NCBI RefSeq assembly: GCF_014905555.1
Contig: NZ_BNGS01000001.1
Coordinates: forward strand, 496,001 to 560,000
Direction: 5' to 3'
Length of the DNA: 64,000 bases
Source of the DNA: Streptomyces sp. Y2F8-2
GTDB taxonomy: Bacteria > Actinomycetota > Actinomycetes > Streptomycetales > Streptomycetaceae
Position 1 is the first letter of the stretch; each line of letters opens with the position of its first letter. The notes below the pieces were generated by a model. That model was not told the origin of the DNA. It made no database searches and was given only the letters and a program-made list of their open reading frames with translations. A program made the position numbers and the translations under genes. This document shows positions 1-8,745 of the stretch, one piece after another.

Positions 1-94
1 TCCCCTCGGCAACCCCGGCATCCCCCGCCCATCCCCCCGATGCCGGCACAAAAGTAGCCTGAGAAAGTATCGGAACCGTTACTCGTTCGCCCCA

Positions 95-124
95 TTGACA
101 CTCCCGCCGCACCAAACTTACTGT
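95..124 (+). promoter_or_regulatory. Predicted vegetative promoter of the dehydratase operon
   Basis: A perfect -35 hexamer TTGACA lies at 95-100. It is followed after 18 bp by TACTGT at 119-124, an acceptable -10 for the principal Streptomyces sigma factor (TAnnnT pattern). The start codon of the first gene is at 180, giving a leader of about 45-50 nt. Two copies of a GAAATTTCGAAC-like motif sit immediately downstream, where a repressor would block transcription. Seen in sequence; promoter activity is inferred. Confidence 0.55.
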
Positions 125-133
125 CTGGCCAGC

Positions 134-161
134 ATTTCGAACGAGTGACGAAATCTCGAAC
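134..161 (+). promoter_or_regulatory. Candidate operator pair for the IclR regulator
   Basis: ATTTCGAAC at 134-142 and GAAATCTCGAAC at 150-161 are direct repeats 16 bp apart. The second matches GAAATTTCGAAC, read on the minus strand at 18482-18471 just upstream of the IclR gene, at 11 of 12 positions. The first shares its last nine bases. Their place between the predicted -10 box and the start codon suits repression. That the IclR protein binds here is inferred. Confidence 0.5.
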
Positions 162-179
162 AGCTGAAAGGCGAGCTCC

Positions 180-1343
180 GTGCGCATCACCGGAATCAGC
201 ACACACGTGGTCGGGACGCCCTGGCGGAATCTGACGTACGTACAGGTGCACACCGACGAGGGCATCACGGGCGTGGGCGAGACCCGCATGCTGGGCCACA
301 CCGACGCGCTGATCGGCTACCTCAAAGAGGCCGAGGTCAATCACATTCTCGGCTCGGACCCGTTCGCTGTCGAGGACCTGGTCCGCCGTATGAAGTACGG
401 CGACTACGGGCGCGCGGGTGAGATCGTGATGTCCGGCATCGCCGTGGTCGAGATGGCCTGCTGGGACATCAAGGGCAAGGCCCTCGGGGTGCCCGTCTGG
501 CAGCTGCTCGGCGGCAAGGTCACCGACAAGGTCAAGGCTTACGCGAACGGGTGGTACACCACCGAGCGGACGCCGGAGGCCTATCACAAGGCCGCCCAGG
601 GGGTCATGGAGCGCGGGTACCGGGCCCTCAAGATCGACCCCTTCGGTACCGGCCACTTCGAGCTCGACCACGAGCAGACCATGTACGCGGTCTCCCTCAT
701 CGAGGCTGTGCGCGACGCCATCGGGCCGGAGGCCGAGCTGATGCTGGAGATGCACGGCCGCTTCTCCCCCGCGACCGCCGTGCGGCTCGCCAAGGAGCTG
801 GCGCCGTTCAAGCCCGCCTGGCTTGAGGAGCCGGTTCCGCCGGAGAACCTCAAGGCGCTCGAGAAGGTCGCCGCCAAGGTCGACATGCCGGTCGCCACGG
901 GCGAGCGCATCCACGACCGCATCGAGTTCCGCGAGCTGTTCGACAGCCAGGCCGTGGACATCATCCAGCCCGACCTCGGCCACATCGGCGGCATCTGGGA
1001 GACGCGGAAGCTGGCCGCGACCGCCGAGACGCACTACATGCTGGTGGCGCCGCACAACGTGGGCGGCTCGGTACTCACCGCCGCCTCCCTCCAAGTCGGC
1101 TTCACCACGCCGAACTTCAAGATCCTCGAGCACTTCAACGACTTCGCGGACGCGGAGATCAAGAAGGTGGTCAAGGGTGCCCCGCAGGTGAACCCGGAGG
1201 ACGGCTGCTTCCACCTCTCCGACGCCCCGGGCCTCGGTGTGGAACTGGACACCGACGCGGCGGCCGAGTTCCCGCAGCAGCGGGCCCACTTCGACCTGTG
1301 GGCCGAGGGCTGGGAAAGGCGCAACCCGAAGGACGGGCAGTGA
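180..1343 (+). CDS. Enolase-superfamily sugar-acid dehydratase (mandelate racemase/D-galactonate dehydratase type)
   Basis: A 387-residue protein starting at GTG 180 after the purine-rich stretch GAAAGGCGAG. It has the enolase-superfamily layout: an N-terminal capping domain with a mobile loop, then a TIM barrel. Visible active-site features are LKIDPFG (near residue 150), the acidic metal ligands in LEMHGR, WLEEP and ATGER, and a late PHNVGG histidine motif. The LEMHGR histidine resembles the extra catalytic His of D-galactonate/D-gluconate-type dehydratases, which turn an aldonic acid into a 2-keto-3-deoxy acid using Mg2+. Its stop overlaps the start of the alcohol dehydrogenase, so the two are translationally coupled. 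The family call is firm; the exact substrate is not determined. Confidence 0.85.
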   Translation: MRITGISTHVVGTPWRNLTYVQVHTDEGITGVGETRMLGHTDALIGYLKEAEVNHILGSDPFAVEDLVRRMKYGDYGRAGEIVMSGIAVVEMACWDIKGKALGVPVWQLLGGKVTDKVKAYANGWYTTERTPEAYHKAAQGVMERGYRALKIDPFGTGHFELDHEQTMYAVSLIEAVRDAIGPEAELMLEMHGRFSPATAVRLAKELAPFKPAWLEEPVPPENLKALEKVAAKVDMPVATGERIHDRIEFRELFDSQAVDIIQPDLGHIGGIWETRKLAATAETHYMLVAPHNVGGSVLTAASLQVGFTTPNFKILEHFNDFADAEIKKVVKGAPQVNPEDGCFHLSDAPGLGVELDTDAAAEFPQQRAHFDLWAEGWERRNPKDGQ

Positions 1344-2344
1344 CCACCGCCGTAGTCGTGGAGGCGCCCGGCGCTTACCGGCTCGAGGAGCACACACCGC
1401 GCGAGCCCGGCCCGGGCGAGGCGCTGGTGCGGGTCCACGCGGTCGGCATTTGCGGCAGCGACCGCGAGGTCTACCAGGGCAACCGGCCCGAGGGCTACGT
1501 GCGCTACCCGCTCACTCCCGGCCACGAGTGGTCCGGCACGGTGGAGGCGGTCGGCGCCGGGGTGCCCGAGTCGCTGGTCGGCCGCAAGGCCGTCGGGGAG
1601 GGCTTCCGCAACTGCCAGGTCTGCGACCGCTGCCACGCGGGCGAGACGACGCTGTGCACCTCGGGGTACGAGGAGACGGGCTTCACCCAGCCCGGCGCGA
1701 TGGCCACCACCCTCACGCTCCCGGCCCGCCTGCTGCACATCCTGCCGGACGACGCCGATCTCACGGCGGCGGCCCTGCTGGAGCCGGCCGCCTGCATCGC
1801 GGCCGCCGCGCTGAAGGGGAACGCACAGCCGGGCGAGCGGGTCGCGGTCGTCGGCACGGGCACGCTCGGCATGTTCGCCGTGCAGTTCCTGAAGGCGGTC
1901 TCGCCCTCGGAGCTGCTGGTGGTGGGCACCAGGAACGACCGCGAGGCGCTGTCGCGGCGGTTCGGCGCGACCGACTTCCGCACCAAGGACCAAGAGCTCC
2001 CCGACGACTTCGACGTCGTCATCGAGACCGCCGGGTCCGCCTCCGCCGCGCGCACCTCCGCCTCGCTGCTGCGGCGCGGCGGGCGGCTCGTCCTGACGGG
2101 CATCCCGGCGCCGGGCGCCGAGGGCCTGGACCCGACCGACCTCGTCGTACGGCAGCTGGAGGTGCACACCGTCTTCGGTGCGCCGCCGGACGCCTGGGCG
2201 CACGCGGTGCGGGTCTTCGGCGCGGGGCTGCTCGATCCGCTGCGGCTGGTCACGCACGAGCTGCCGCTCACCGAGTTCCCGCAGGCCATCGAGCTGGTGG
2301 GGTCCGGCGACCCGAAGGTCGGCAAGGTCCTGCTACGACCGTGA
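1340..2344 (+). CDS. Zinc-dependent medium-chain alcohol/polyol dehydrogenase
   Basis: A 334-residue MDR-superfamily dehydrogenase. I choose GTG 1340, which overlaps the upstream TGA as GTGA and begins VTTAVVVEAPG; the reading frame is open further upstream but lies inside the previous gene. The catalytic zinc region is GICGSD followed by GHEWSG. The structural zinc is bound by the four-cysteine lobe CQVCDRCHAGETTLC. The Rossmann motif is VVGTGTLGMF. The family oxidises sugars, polyols or threonine with NAD(P). Next to a sugar-acid dehydratase it plausibly makes the first oxidation of an aldose or handles a keto-sugar intermediate. Substrate unknown. Confidence 0.85.
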   Translation: MTTAVVVEAPGAYRLEEHTPREPGPGEALVRVHAVGICGSDREVYQGNRPEGYVRYPLTPGHEWSGTVEAVGAGVPESLVGRKAVGEGFRNCQVCDRCHAGETTLCTSGYEETGFTQPGAMATTLTLPARLLHILPDDADLTAAALLEPAACIAAAALKGNAQPGERVAVVGTGTLGMFAVQFLKAVSPSELLVVGTRNDREALSRRFGATDFRTKDQELPDDFDVVIETAGSASAARTSASLLRRGGRLVLTGIPAPGAEGLDPTDLVVRQLEVHTVFGAPPDAWAHAVRVFGAGLLDPLRLVTHELPLTEFPQAIELVGSGDPKVGKVLLRP

Positions 2345-2357
2345 CACCCCTAGAGCC

Positions 2358-2401
2358 GTACGCCGGTACGGAGTTACCTGACGAGCTCCGTACCGGCGTA
2401 C
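2358..2401. repeat. Perfect 16-bp inverted repeat between operon genes
   Basis: GTACGCCGGTACGGAG at 2358-2373 is matched by its exact reverse complement at 2386-2401, with a 12-nt loop. There is no U-run after it, so it is either a GC-type attenuator/terminator or an mRNA-stabilising stem between the dehydrogenase and the next gene. Confidence 0.7.
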
Positions 2402-2466
2402 CACCAGGCCCACCCGCACCCCGAGCCGCGAACTTCGTCCGATATACCGAACATGAAGGACTCCTC

Positions 2467-3435
2467 GTGACCACCGACTCCGCTACGGCAGCCCGCAGGC
2501 CCGGTGAGCAGGCGCTCGCCGCGCTCGGCCTGGGCGCCCCCGCCCCCTCCCCCGCCGACGCCTCGCCGCACACCTTCCCCGGAGGCGGCCGCTGGCGCAC
2601 CGAGATCCCCTCGTGCGAGGGGCCCGAGGCGCTCGCGGTGGTCCTCAAGGAGTCCTCCCGGCTCGATGTGCCGATCCACCGGATCAGCCAGGGCAGCGGC
2701 GTCTGGATGCTGACCGACGCCGAGATCACCGAGATGGTCGAGGCCACGGCCGAACGTGACATCGAGCTGTGCCTGTTCACGGGGCCGCGCGGCACCTGGG
2801 ACATCGGCGGCTCGGTCCGCACCGACTCGCGCGGCGCGGGTCTGCGGGCTCGTGGCCACGACGCGGTCGCAGGCTGTGTCGAGGACGCCGTCCGGGCGAC
2901 GGAGCTGGGCGTGAAGTGCCTGCTCGTCGCCGATGAGGGCGTGCTGTGGACTCTGCACCGCGCCCGCGAGAAGGGCATCATCCCGGCCGACACCACGCTG
3001 AAGGTCTCGGCGCTGATCGGCCCGGTCAACCCGGCCGCGTACGCCGTGTACGAGCGCCTGGGCGCGGACTCGGTCAACGTGCCCAGCGACCTGACGCTCG
3101 ATCACCTCACCGAGATCCGGCGGGTCTCCGCCGCCCCCATGGACATGTACATCGAAGCGCCCGACGATCTCGGCGGCTATGTGCGCATGTACGAGGTCGC
3201 CGAGCTGATCCGGCGCGGCGCGCCGCTGTACCTCAAGTTCGGTCTGTCCAAGGCGCCCGGAATCTACCCGTACGGCAACCATATGCGGGAGCTGACCCTG
3301 GCCACCGCCAAGGAACGCGTGCGGCGCGGCCGGCTCGCCCTGGACCTGCTCGCACGCCACGGAGCGGACGGCGACATGGCGCCGCTCGGCTCCCGGCTGC
3401 CGGGCTCGCTCAACCGGTTCGCCATTCCGTCATAA
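2467..3435 (+). CDS. U32-peptidase-like TIM-barrel protein
   Basis: A 322-residue protein. I place the start at GTG 2467 because AAGGA (2456-2460) lies 6 bp upstream; the open frame extends further left but overlaps other genes. After an acidic N-terminal stretch the sequence is a regular alpha/beta barrel ([74 protein letters not shown]). It resembles proteins annotated as peptidase family U32 without the typical cysteine-rich signature, so proteolysis should not be assumed. It sits between a sugar dehydrogenase and a sugar ABC importer, which points to carbohydrate metabolism, perhaps as an aldolase-like barrel. Family assignment is moderate. Confidence 0.6.
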   Translation: MTTDSATAARRPGEQALAALGLGAPAPSPADASPHTFPGGGRWRTEIPSCEGPEALAVVLKESSRLDVPIHRISQGSGVWMLTDAEITEMVEATAERDIELCLFTGPRGTWDIGGSVRTDSRGAGLRARGHDAVAGCVEDAVRATELGVKCLLVADEGVLWTLHRAREKGIIPADTTLKVSALIGPVNPAAYAVYERLGADSVNVPSDLTLDHLTEIRRVSAAPMDMYIEAPDDLGGYVRMYEVAELIRRGAPLYLKFGLSKAPGIYPYGNHMRELTLATAKERVRRGRLALDLLARHGADGDMAPLGSRLPGSLNRFAIPS

Positions 3436-3562
3436 CGTTCCGGAAACTCGGCTTCACACCGGCCGACAACCCCGCGCAGAATCCCACACACCTGCTCTCG
3501 GTCGAGACTCCGCACGGCATCCGAACGACCGAACACCTCCCGCACAGCAAGGACTGATCATC

Positions 3563-4672
3563 ATGCGCACTCGCAGAGCCGCTCTCACCGCGATAGCCGG
3601 AGCCGCCTCCCTCGCTCTCACCCTGACCGCCTGCGGCCAGAGCGGCGAGGGCGGCAGTAAGGAGAAGGCGGGCAGCGCCAAGGGCGGGACCATCGGCATC
3701 GCGATGCCGACCAAGTCCTCCGAGCGCTGGATCAACGACGGCAACAACGTCGTCAAGAACCTTCAGGCCGCGGGCTACAAGACCAAGCTGGTCTACGGGG
3801 AGGACGACCCCGACACCCAGGTATCCCAGATCGAGAACCTGATCACCCAGGGCGTCAAGGGCCTGATCATCGCGGCCATCGACAACAAGTCCCTGAACAA
3901 CGTCCTCCAGCAGGCCGCACAGGCGAAGATCCCGGTCATCGCCTACGACCGCCTGATCCTCGGCACCAAGAACGTCGACTACTACGCCTCGTTCGACAAC
4001 GAGAAGGTCGGCGTGCTGCAGGGCACCTACATCGTGCAGAAGCTCGGCCTGGACAAGGGCAAGAAGGGCCCCTTCAACATCGAGCTGTTCGCCGGCTCGA
4101 ACGACGACAACAACACCAAGTACTTCTTCAACGGCGCGATGAGCGTGCTCCAGCCGTACATCGACAAGAAGGAGCTGGTGGTCAAGTCCGGGCAGACACA
4201 GCTCAACCAGGTCACCACGCTGCGCTGGGACGGCACCACCGCGCAGAAGCGCATGGAGGACATCCTCACCTCCGCCTACAAGAGCGGCAAGGTCGACGCG
4301 GTGCTCTCGCCCTACGACGGCATCTCCATCGGCATCCTGTCCGCGCTGAAGTCGGACGGCTACGGCTCGGCGAGCAAGCCGCTGCCGGTCATCACCGGCC
4401 AGGACGCCGAGCTCGCCTCGGTGAAGTCGATCATCGCCGGTCAGCAGACGCAGACCGTCTACAAGGACACCCGCCAGCTCGCCAAGGTCGCCGCGACCAT
4501 GGTCGACGACGCCCTCAACGGCAAGACCCCGCAGGTCAACGACACCAAGACCTACAACAACGGCACCAAGATCGTCCCCGCCTACCTGCTGCAGCCGGTG
4601 AGCGTCGACAAGACGAACTACGAGGACGTGCTGGTCAAGGGCGGCTACTACACCGACGCCCAGCTCAAGTAA
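3563..4672 (+). CDS. Sugar ABC transporter substrate-binding lipoprotein (XylF/ChvE type)
   Basis: A 369-residue periplasmic-binding-protein-like lipoprotein. The start ATG 3563 is preceded by AAGGA at 3549-3553. The signal peptide ends in the lipobox LTAC, with the acylated Cys near residue 22. The mature part begins [15 protein letters not shown] and continues with the type-1 sugar-binding fold ([46 protein letters not shown]), as in xylose/multiple-sugar proteins XylF and ChvE. It is tethered outside the membrane and feeds the ATPase and permease encoded directly downstream. The likely ligand is an aldopentose or aldohexose; the neighbourhood suggests galactose or arabinose, but this is inference. 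Confidence 0.92.
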   Translation: MRTRRAALTAIAGAASLALTLTACGQSGEGGSKEKAGSAKGGTIGIAMPTKSSERWINDGNNVVKNLQAAGYKTKLVYGEDDPDTQVSQIENLITQGVKGLIIAAIDNKSLNNVLQQAAQAKIPVIAYDRLILGTKNVDYYASFDNEKVGVLQGTYIVQKLGLDKGKKGPFNIELFAGSNDDNNTKYFFNGAMSVLQPYIDKKELVVKSGQTQLNQVTTLRWDGTTAQKRMEDILTSAYKSGKVDAVLSPYDGISIGILSALKSDGYGSASKPLPVITGQDAELASVKSIIAGQQTQTVYKDTRQLAKVAATMVDDALNGKTPQVNDTKTYNNGTKIVPAYLLQPVSVDKTNYEDVLVKGGYYTDAQLK

Positions 4673-4717
4673 CCGGCGTACACCCTCACCGACCGCACAC
4701 GACTGGAAGGCACGACC

Positions 4718-6268
4718 ATGGCGGGACCCGTCCTGGAAATGCGCTCGATCGTCAAGACCTTTCCCGGCGTCAAGGCGCTGTCGGACGTCACTCTGACCGT
4801 CCGTCAGGGCGAGGTCCACGCCATCTGCGGGGAGAACGGCGCCGGCAAGTCGACCTTGATGAAGGTCCTCTCCGGCGTCCACCCGCACGGCACGTACGAG
4901 GGGGAGATCCTCTTCGAGGGAGAGGTCTGCCGCTTCAAGGACATCCGGGCGAGCGAAGAGCACGGCATCGTGATCATCCACCAGGAGCTGGCGCTGGTGC
5001 CGTTTCTCTCCATCGCCGAGAACATCTTCCTCGGCAACGAACACGCCGCACGCGGATTCATCAACTGGAACGAGACGCTCAAGCACGCCACCGAACTGCT
5101 GCGCCGCGTCGGTCTCGACGAGCACCCGGAGACCCGGATCGCCGACATCGGCGTGGGCAAGCAGCAGCTCGTGGAGATCGCCAAGGCGCTCTCCAAGGAC
5201 GTCAAGCTCCTCATCCTGGACGAGCCGACGGCGGCCCTGAACGACGAGGACAGCGGCAAGCTCCTCGATCTCATCCTGGAGCTGAAGAACCAGGGCATCA
5301 CCTCGATCATCATCTCCCACAAGCTGAACGAGATCCGCAAGGTCGCCGACTCGGTGACGATCCTGCGCGACGGCCGCACCATCGAGACGCTGGACGTCAA
5401 GGCGCCGGAGACCACCGAGGAGCGGATCATCGCCGGCATGGTCGGCCGCGACCTCGACCACCGGTTCCCCGAGCGCTCCCCGCACGAGGCGGAGGAGGGC
5501 GCGGCGCCGGCCCTGGAGATCCGCAACTGGACCGTGTTCCACCCGATCGACCAGCAGCGCAAGGTCGTCGACGACGTGTCGATCCAGGTGCGGCGCGGGG
5601 AGATCGTCGGCATCGCGGGCCTGATGGGCGCGGGCCGTACCGAGCTGGCCATGAACGTCTTCGGGCGCACCTACGGCCGGTACGCGGGCGGCACGGTCCT
5701 CAAGGACGGCAAGGAGATCCGTACGAAGACCGTCGCCGAGGCGGTCGAGCACGGCATCGCCTACGTCACCGAGGACCGCAAGCACTACGGGCTGAACCTC
5801 ATCGACACCATCAACCGCAACATCTCGCTGACCGCGCTGAACAAGGTGGCCAAGCGGGGCATCGTCGACGAGCACGAGGAGCGGCAGGTCTCCGAGGGCT
5901 TCCGCAAGACCATGAACATCAAGGCGCCGACCGTCTTCGAGCCGGTGGGCAAGCTGTCGGGCGGTAACCAGCAGAAGGTCGTCCTCAGCAAGTGGATCTT
6001 CGCGGGACCGGACGTGCTGATCCTGGACGAGCCCACCCGCGGCATCGACGTGGGCGCCAAGTACGAGATCTACACGGTGATCGACCAGCTGGCCGCGCAG
6101 GGCAAGGCGGTCGTCTTCATCTCCTCCGAGCTGCCGGAGCTGCTCGGCATGTGCGACCGCATCTACACCATGGCCGCCGGGCGGCTGACCGGAGAGGTTC
6201 CACGGGCCGAGGCCACCCAGGAAGTGCTGATGCGCCAGATGACGAAGGACAAAGAGGTAACCCGATGA
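4718..6268 (+). CDS. Sugar ABC transporter ATP-binding protein (XylG/MglA type, two ATPase domains)
   Basis: A 516-residue protein with two tandem ABC domains, as usual in the CUT2 importer class. Domain 1 has Walker [10 protein letters not shown] near residue 40 and Walker [12 protein letters not shown]. Domain 2 has a degenerate Walker A (GLMGAGRTE), a good signature LSGGNQQK and Walker [12 protein letters not shown]. The degenerate second Walker A is typical for this class. GGAAGG lies 7 bp before ATG 4718. It hydrolyses ATP on the inner face to drive the adjacent permease. The stop codon overlaps the next start as ATGA, so stoichiometric coupling with the permease is expected. Confidence 0.94.
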   Translation: MAGPVLEMRSIVKTFPGVKALSDVTLTVRQGEVHAICGENGAGKSTLMKVLSGVHPHGTYEGEILFEGEVCRFKDIRASEEHGIVIIHQELALVPFLSIAENIFLGNEHAARGFINWNETLKHATELLRRVGLDEHPETRIADIGVGKQQLVEIAKALSKDVKLLILDEPTAALNDEDSGKLLDLILELKNQGITSIIISHKLNEIRKVADSVTILRDGRTIETLDVKAPETTEERIIAGMVGRDLDHRFPERSPHEAEEGAAPALEIRNWTVFHPIDQQRKVVDDVSIQVRRGEIVGIAGLMGAGRTELAMNVFGRTYGRYAGGTVLKDGKEIRTKTVAEAVEHGIAYVTEDRKHYGLNLIDTINRNISLTALNKVAKRGIVDEHEERQVSEGFRKTMNIKAPTVFEPVGKLSGGNQQKVVLSKWIFAGPDVLILDEPTRGIDVGAKYEIYTVIDQLAAQGKAVVFISSELPELLGMCDRIYTMAAGRLTGEVPRAEATQEVLMRQMTKDKEVTR

Positions 6269-7509
6269 GCACCGATGTGACCGCCAAGACCCCGGCCCCG
6301 GCGCCGCCGGGCAAGAGCGGATCGGCCACCAGCAGGGGCCTGCTCCAGCTGGTTCTGGGCGGCCTGCGCCGCAACATGCGCCAGTACGGGATGCTGATCG
6401 CGCTCGGCCTGATCGTCATCTTCTTCCAGGTGGCGACCGGCGGGGACCTGCTGCTGCCGCGCAACGTCTCCAACCTGGTGCTGCAGAACAGCTACATCCT
6501 GATCCTCGCGATCGGCATGATGCTGGTCATCATCGCCGGGCACATCGATCTGTCGGTCGGCTCGCTGACGGCGTTCGTGGGTGCGTTCGCGGCCGTGCTG
6601 ACGGTGGAGCACAGTGTGGCGTGGCCCCTCGCGCTCGTGCTGTGTCTGCTGGTGGGCGCGGTGGCGGGCGCGGTGCAGGGATACCTCATCGCGTATCTCG
6701 GCATACCGTCGTTCATCGTCACCCTCGCGGGGATGCTGCTCTTCCGCGGCCTGACGGAGATCCTGCTCAAGGGACAGACCCTCGGCCCCTTCCCGGACGG
6801 GCTGCAGAAGCTCGGCAACGGCTTCCTGCCCGAGGTCGGCCCGAACACCAACTACCACAACCTCACGCTGCTGCTCGGCCTCGTCATGATCGCCGCCGTG
6901 GTGTGGCAGGAGGTGCGCGACCGGCGTCGCCAGCAGGAGTTCTCCCTGGACGTGCTGCCGGCCCGGATGTTCGCGCTGAAGATCGTCGCGATCGTCGCCG
7001 CCATCCTGGCCCTCACGATGCTGCTCGCCAGCTACCAGGGGGCGCCGATCATCCTCATCGTCCTCGGTGTCCTGGTGGTCGGCTACGGCTACGTCATGCG
7101 CAACGCCGTCTTCGGCCGTCACATCTACGCGATCGGCGGCAACCTGCCGGCCGCGAAGCTGTCCGGCGTGAAGGACAAGCGGGTCACCTTCCAGGTGTTC
7201 CTGAACATGGGAGTGCTCGCGGCCCTGGCGGGTCTGGTGGTCGCCGCCCGTCTGAACGCGGCCTCGCCGAAGGCGGGCGTGAACTTCGAGCTCGAGGCGA
7301 TCGCCTCTTCCTTCATCGGTGGTGCGTCCATGAGCGGCGGTGTCGGTACCGTCCTCGGCGCGATCATCGGTGGTCTCGTGCTCGGTGTGCTGAACAACGG
7401 CATGAACCTCCTCAGCGTCGGCACCGACTGGCAGCAGGTCATCAAGGGCCTGGCCCTTTTGGTGGCGGTCGGCTTCGACGTGTGGAACAAGCGCAAGTCC
7501 GGTTCGTGA
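6265..7509 (+). CDS. Sugar ABC transporter permease (XylH type)
   Basis: A 414-residue integral membrane protein starting at ATG 6265, inside the ATGA overlap with the ATPase gene. After about 45 polar residues it shows roughly ten hydrophobic segments, for example [18 protein letters not shown] and [17 protein letters not shown]. It carries the branched-chain/ribose-type permease motif HIDLSVGSL and, near the end, [16 protein letters not shown]. This matches CUT2 permeases for xylose, ribose or multiple sugars. It is the last gene of the transporter set and is followed by a strong intrinsic terminator. Confidence 0.93.
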   Translation: MSTDVTAKTPAPAPPGKSGSATSRGLLQLVLGGLRRNMRQYGMLIALGLIVIFFQVATGGDLLLPRNVSNLVLQNSYILILAIGMMLVIIAGHIDLSVGSLTAFVGAFAAVLTVEHSVAWPLALVLCLLVGAVAGAVQGYLIAYLGIPSFIVTLAGMLLFRGLTEILLKGQTLGPFPDGLQKLGNGFLPEVGPNTNYHNLTLLLGLVMIAAVVWQEVRDRRRQQEFSLDVLPARMFALKIVAIVAAILALTMLLASYQGAPIILIVLGVLVVGYGYVMRNAVFGRHIYAIGGNLPAAKLSGVKDKRVTFQVFLNMGVLAALAGLVVAARLNAASPKAGVNFELEAIASSFIGGASMSGGVGTVLGAIIGGLVLGVLNNGMNLLSVGTDWQQVIKGLALLVAVGFDVWNKRKSGS

Positions 7510-7515
7510 GCCGGT

Positions 7516-7547
7516 AAGGGCCCCCACCGAAAGGCGGGGGCCCTTTT
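7516..7547 (+). terminator. Intrinsic terminator after the sugar importer operon
   Basis: AAGGGCCCCC pairs with GGGGGCCCTT around an ACCGAAAGGC centre that itself pairs as CC/GG with a GAAA loop. The stem ends in TTTT at 7544-7547, seven bases after the permease stop. It is one of the few U-tailed terminators in the window and separates the importer operon from the epimerase gene. Confidence 0.85.
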
Positions 7548-7585
7548 CCCTGGGCACGGCGCAGGCAGCAGAAGGCAGGAAGCCC

Positions 7586-8632
7586 GTGAAGGAACTCTTC
7601 GGCAAGCTCGCCGACGGCACCAAGGTCTACCGCTGGTCCCTGGAGAACGGCGGGACCCGCCTGAAGGTCCTGAACTGGGGTGGTGTGGTCCAGGGCCTGG
7701 AGATCCCCGACCGGCACGGCCGCTGCGCCAACGTCTCCCTGGGCTTCGACAACATCGACGACTACGTGGCGAAGACCCCGTACTTCGGCGCCCTCATCGG
7801 CCGCTACGGCAACCGCATAGCCAAGGGCCGGTTCACCCTGGACGGCAAGGGCTACCAGCTCTCCGTCAACGACAGCGAGAACAGCCTGCACGGCGGCAAG
7901 CAGGGCTTCGACAAGCACATCTGGGACGTCGAGCCGTTCACCAGGGGCTCCGACGTGGGCCTGCACCTGTACTACACGAGCGTCGACGGCGAGATGGGCT
8001 ACCCGGGCACGCTCAAGGCCAAGGTGACGTACACCCTCGACAAGCACGGCGACTGGCGCATCGACTACGAGGCCACCACCGACAAGGCCACCGTCGTCAA
8101 CCTCACCAGCCACGTCTACTGGAACCTGGCCGGCGAGGGCAGCGGCACCATCGAGGACCACGAGCTGCAGATCGCCGCCTCCCGCTACACGCCCACCGAC
8201 TCGGGCCTCATCCCCACCGGCGAGCTGGCGAAGGTCGCCGGCACCCCCTTCGACTTTCGCCACGCCAAGGCGGTCGGACGGGACATCCGGGCCGGCCACC
8301 CGCAGCAGGTGCAGGCCAAGGGCTACGACCACAACTGGGTCCTGGACAAGGGCGTCACCGCGAAGCCCGAGCACGTGGCCACGCTGCGCGACCCGCGATC
8401 GGGCCGCACCCTGAAGATCTCCACCGACCAGCCGGGCCTGCAGTTCTACTCGGGCAACTTCCTCGACGGCACCCTGGTCGGCACCAGCGGCCACACCTAC
8501 CGCCAGGGCGACGCGCTGTGCCTGGAGACCCAGCACTTCCCGGACTCGCCGAACCACGCGAACTTCCCGTCGACCGTGCTGCGGCCCGGGCAGACGTACC
8601 GGACGACGACGATCCACTCGTTCAGCGCGTAA
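7586..8632 (+). CDS. galM: Aldose 1-epimerase (mutarotase)
   Basis: A 348-residue galactose mutarotase family protein starting at GTG 7586 behind GAAGGCAGGA. Recognisable elements are KVLNWGGVVQGLEIPD, FGALIGRYGNRIAKG, ENSLHGGKQGFDKHIWDV (with the substrate histidine), NLTSHVYWNLAGEGSG (second His), PFDFR, the KGYDHNWVLD motif and LCLETQHFPDSPNH with the catalytic Glu. It interconverts alpha and beta anomers of galactose, glucose or related aldoses in the cytosol. Being just behind the importer it probably prepares the imported sugar for a stereospecific dehydrogenase or kinase. The symbol is assigned by family. Confidence 0.9.
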   Translation: MKELFGKLADGTKVYRWSLENGGTRLKVLNWGGVVQGLEIPDRHGRCANVSLGFDNIDDYVAKTPYFGALIGRYGNRIAKGRFTLDGKGYQLSVNDSENSLHGGKQGFDKHIWDVEPFTRGSDVGLHLYYTSVDGEMGYPGTLKAKVTYTLDKHGDWRIDYEATTDKATVVNLTSHVYWNLAGEGSGTIEDHELQIAASRYTPTDSGLIPTGELAKVAGTPFDFRHAKAVGRDIRAGHPQQVQAKGYDHNWVLDKGVTAKPEHVATLRDPRSGRTLKISTDQPGLQFYSGNFLDGTLVGTSGHTYRQGDALCLETQHFPDSPNHANFPSTVLRPGQTYRTTTIHSFSA

Positions 8633-8694
8633 ACGCGAGGGAACTCACACTCGACGCACACCAGTTGAACAACGCCACGTCCGCATCCGTATGA

Positions 8695-8730
8695 GTGGGT
8701 GGCCCGTGCTCCCCCGCACGGGCCACCCAC
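8695..8730. terminator. Perfect 15-bp hairpin between the epimerase and aminotransferase genes
   Basis: GTGGGTGGCCCGTGC (8695-8709) and its exact reverse complement (8716-8730) flank a six-base loop. There is no U-tract. The stem ends only five bases before the GGAGG ribosome-binding site of the next gene, so it may terminate the epimerase transcript or act as a 5' leader structure of the aminotransferase mRNA. Confidence 0.65.
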
Positions 8731-8745
8731 CGTACGGAGGTTGCC

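Noticed and set aside
3410-5875. An 821-codon minus-strand frame opposite the sugar-binding and ATPase genes
   Set aside because: Rich in Val, Leu, Asp and Arg with no recognisable domain; the plus strand has full ABC-transporter motifs and ribosome-binding sites.
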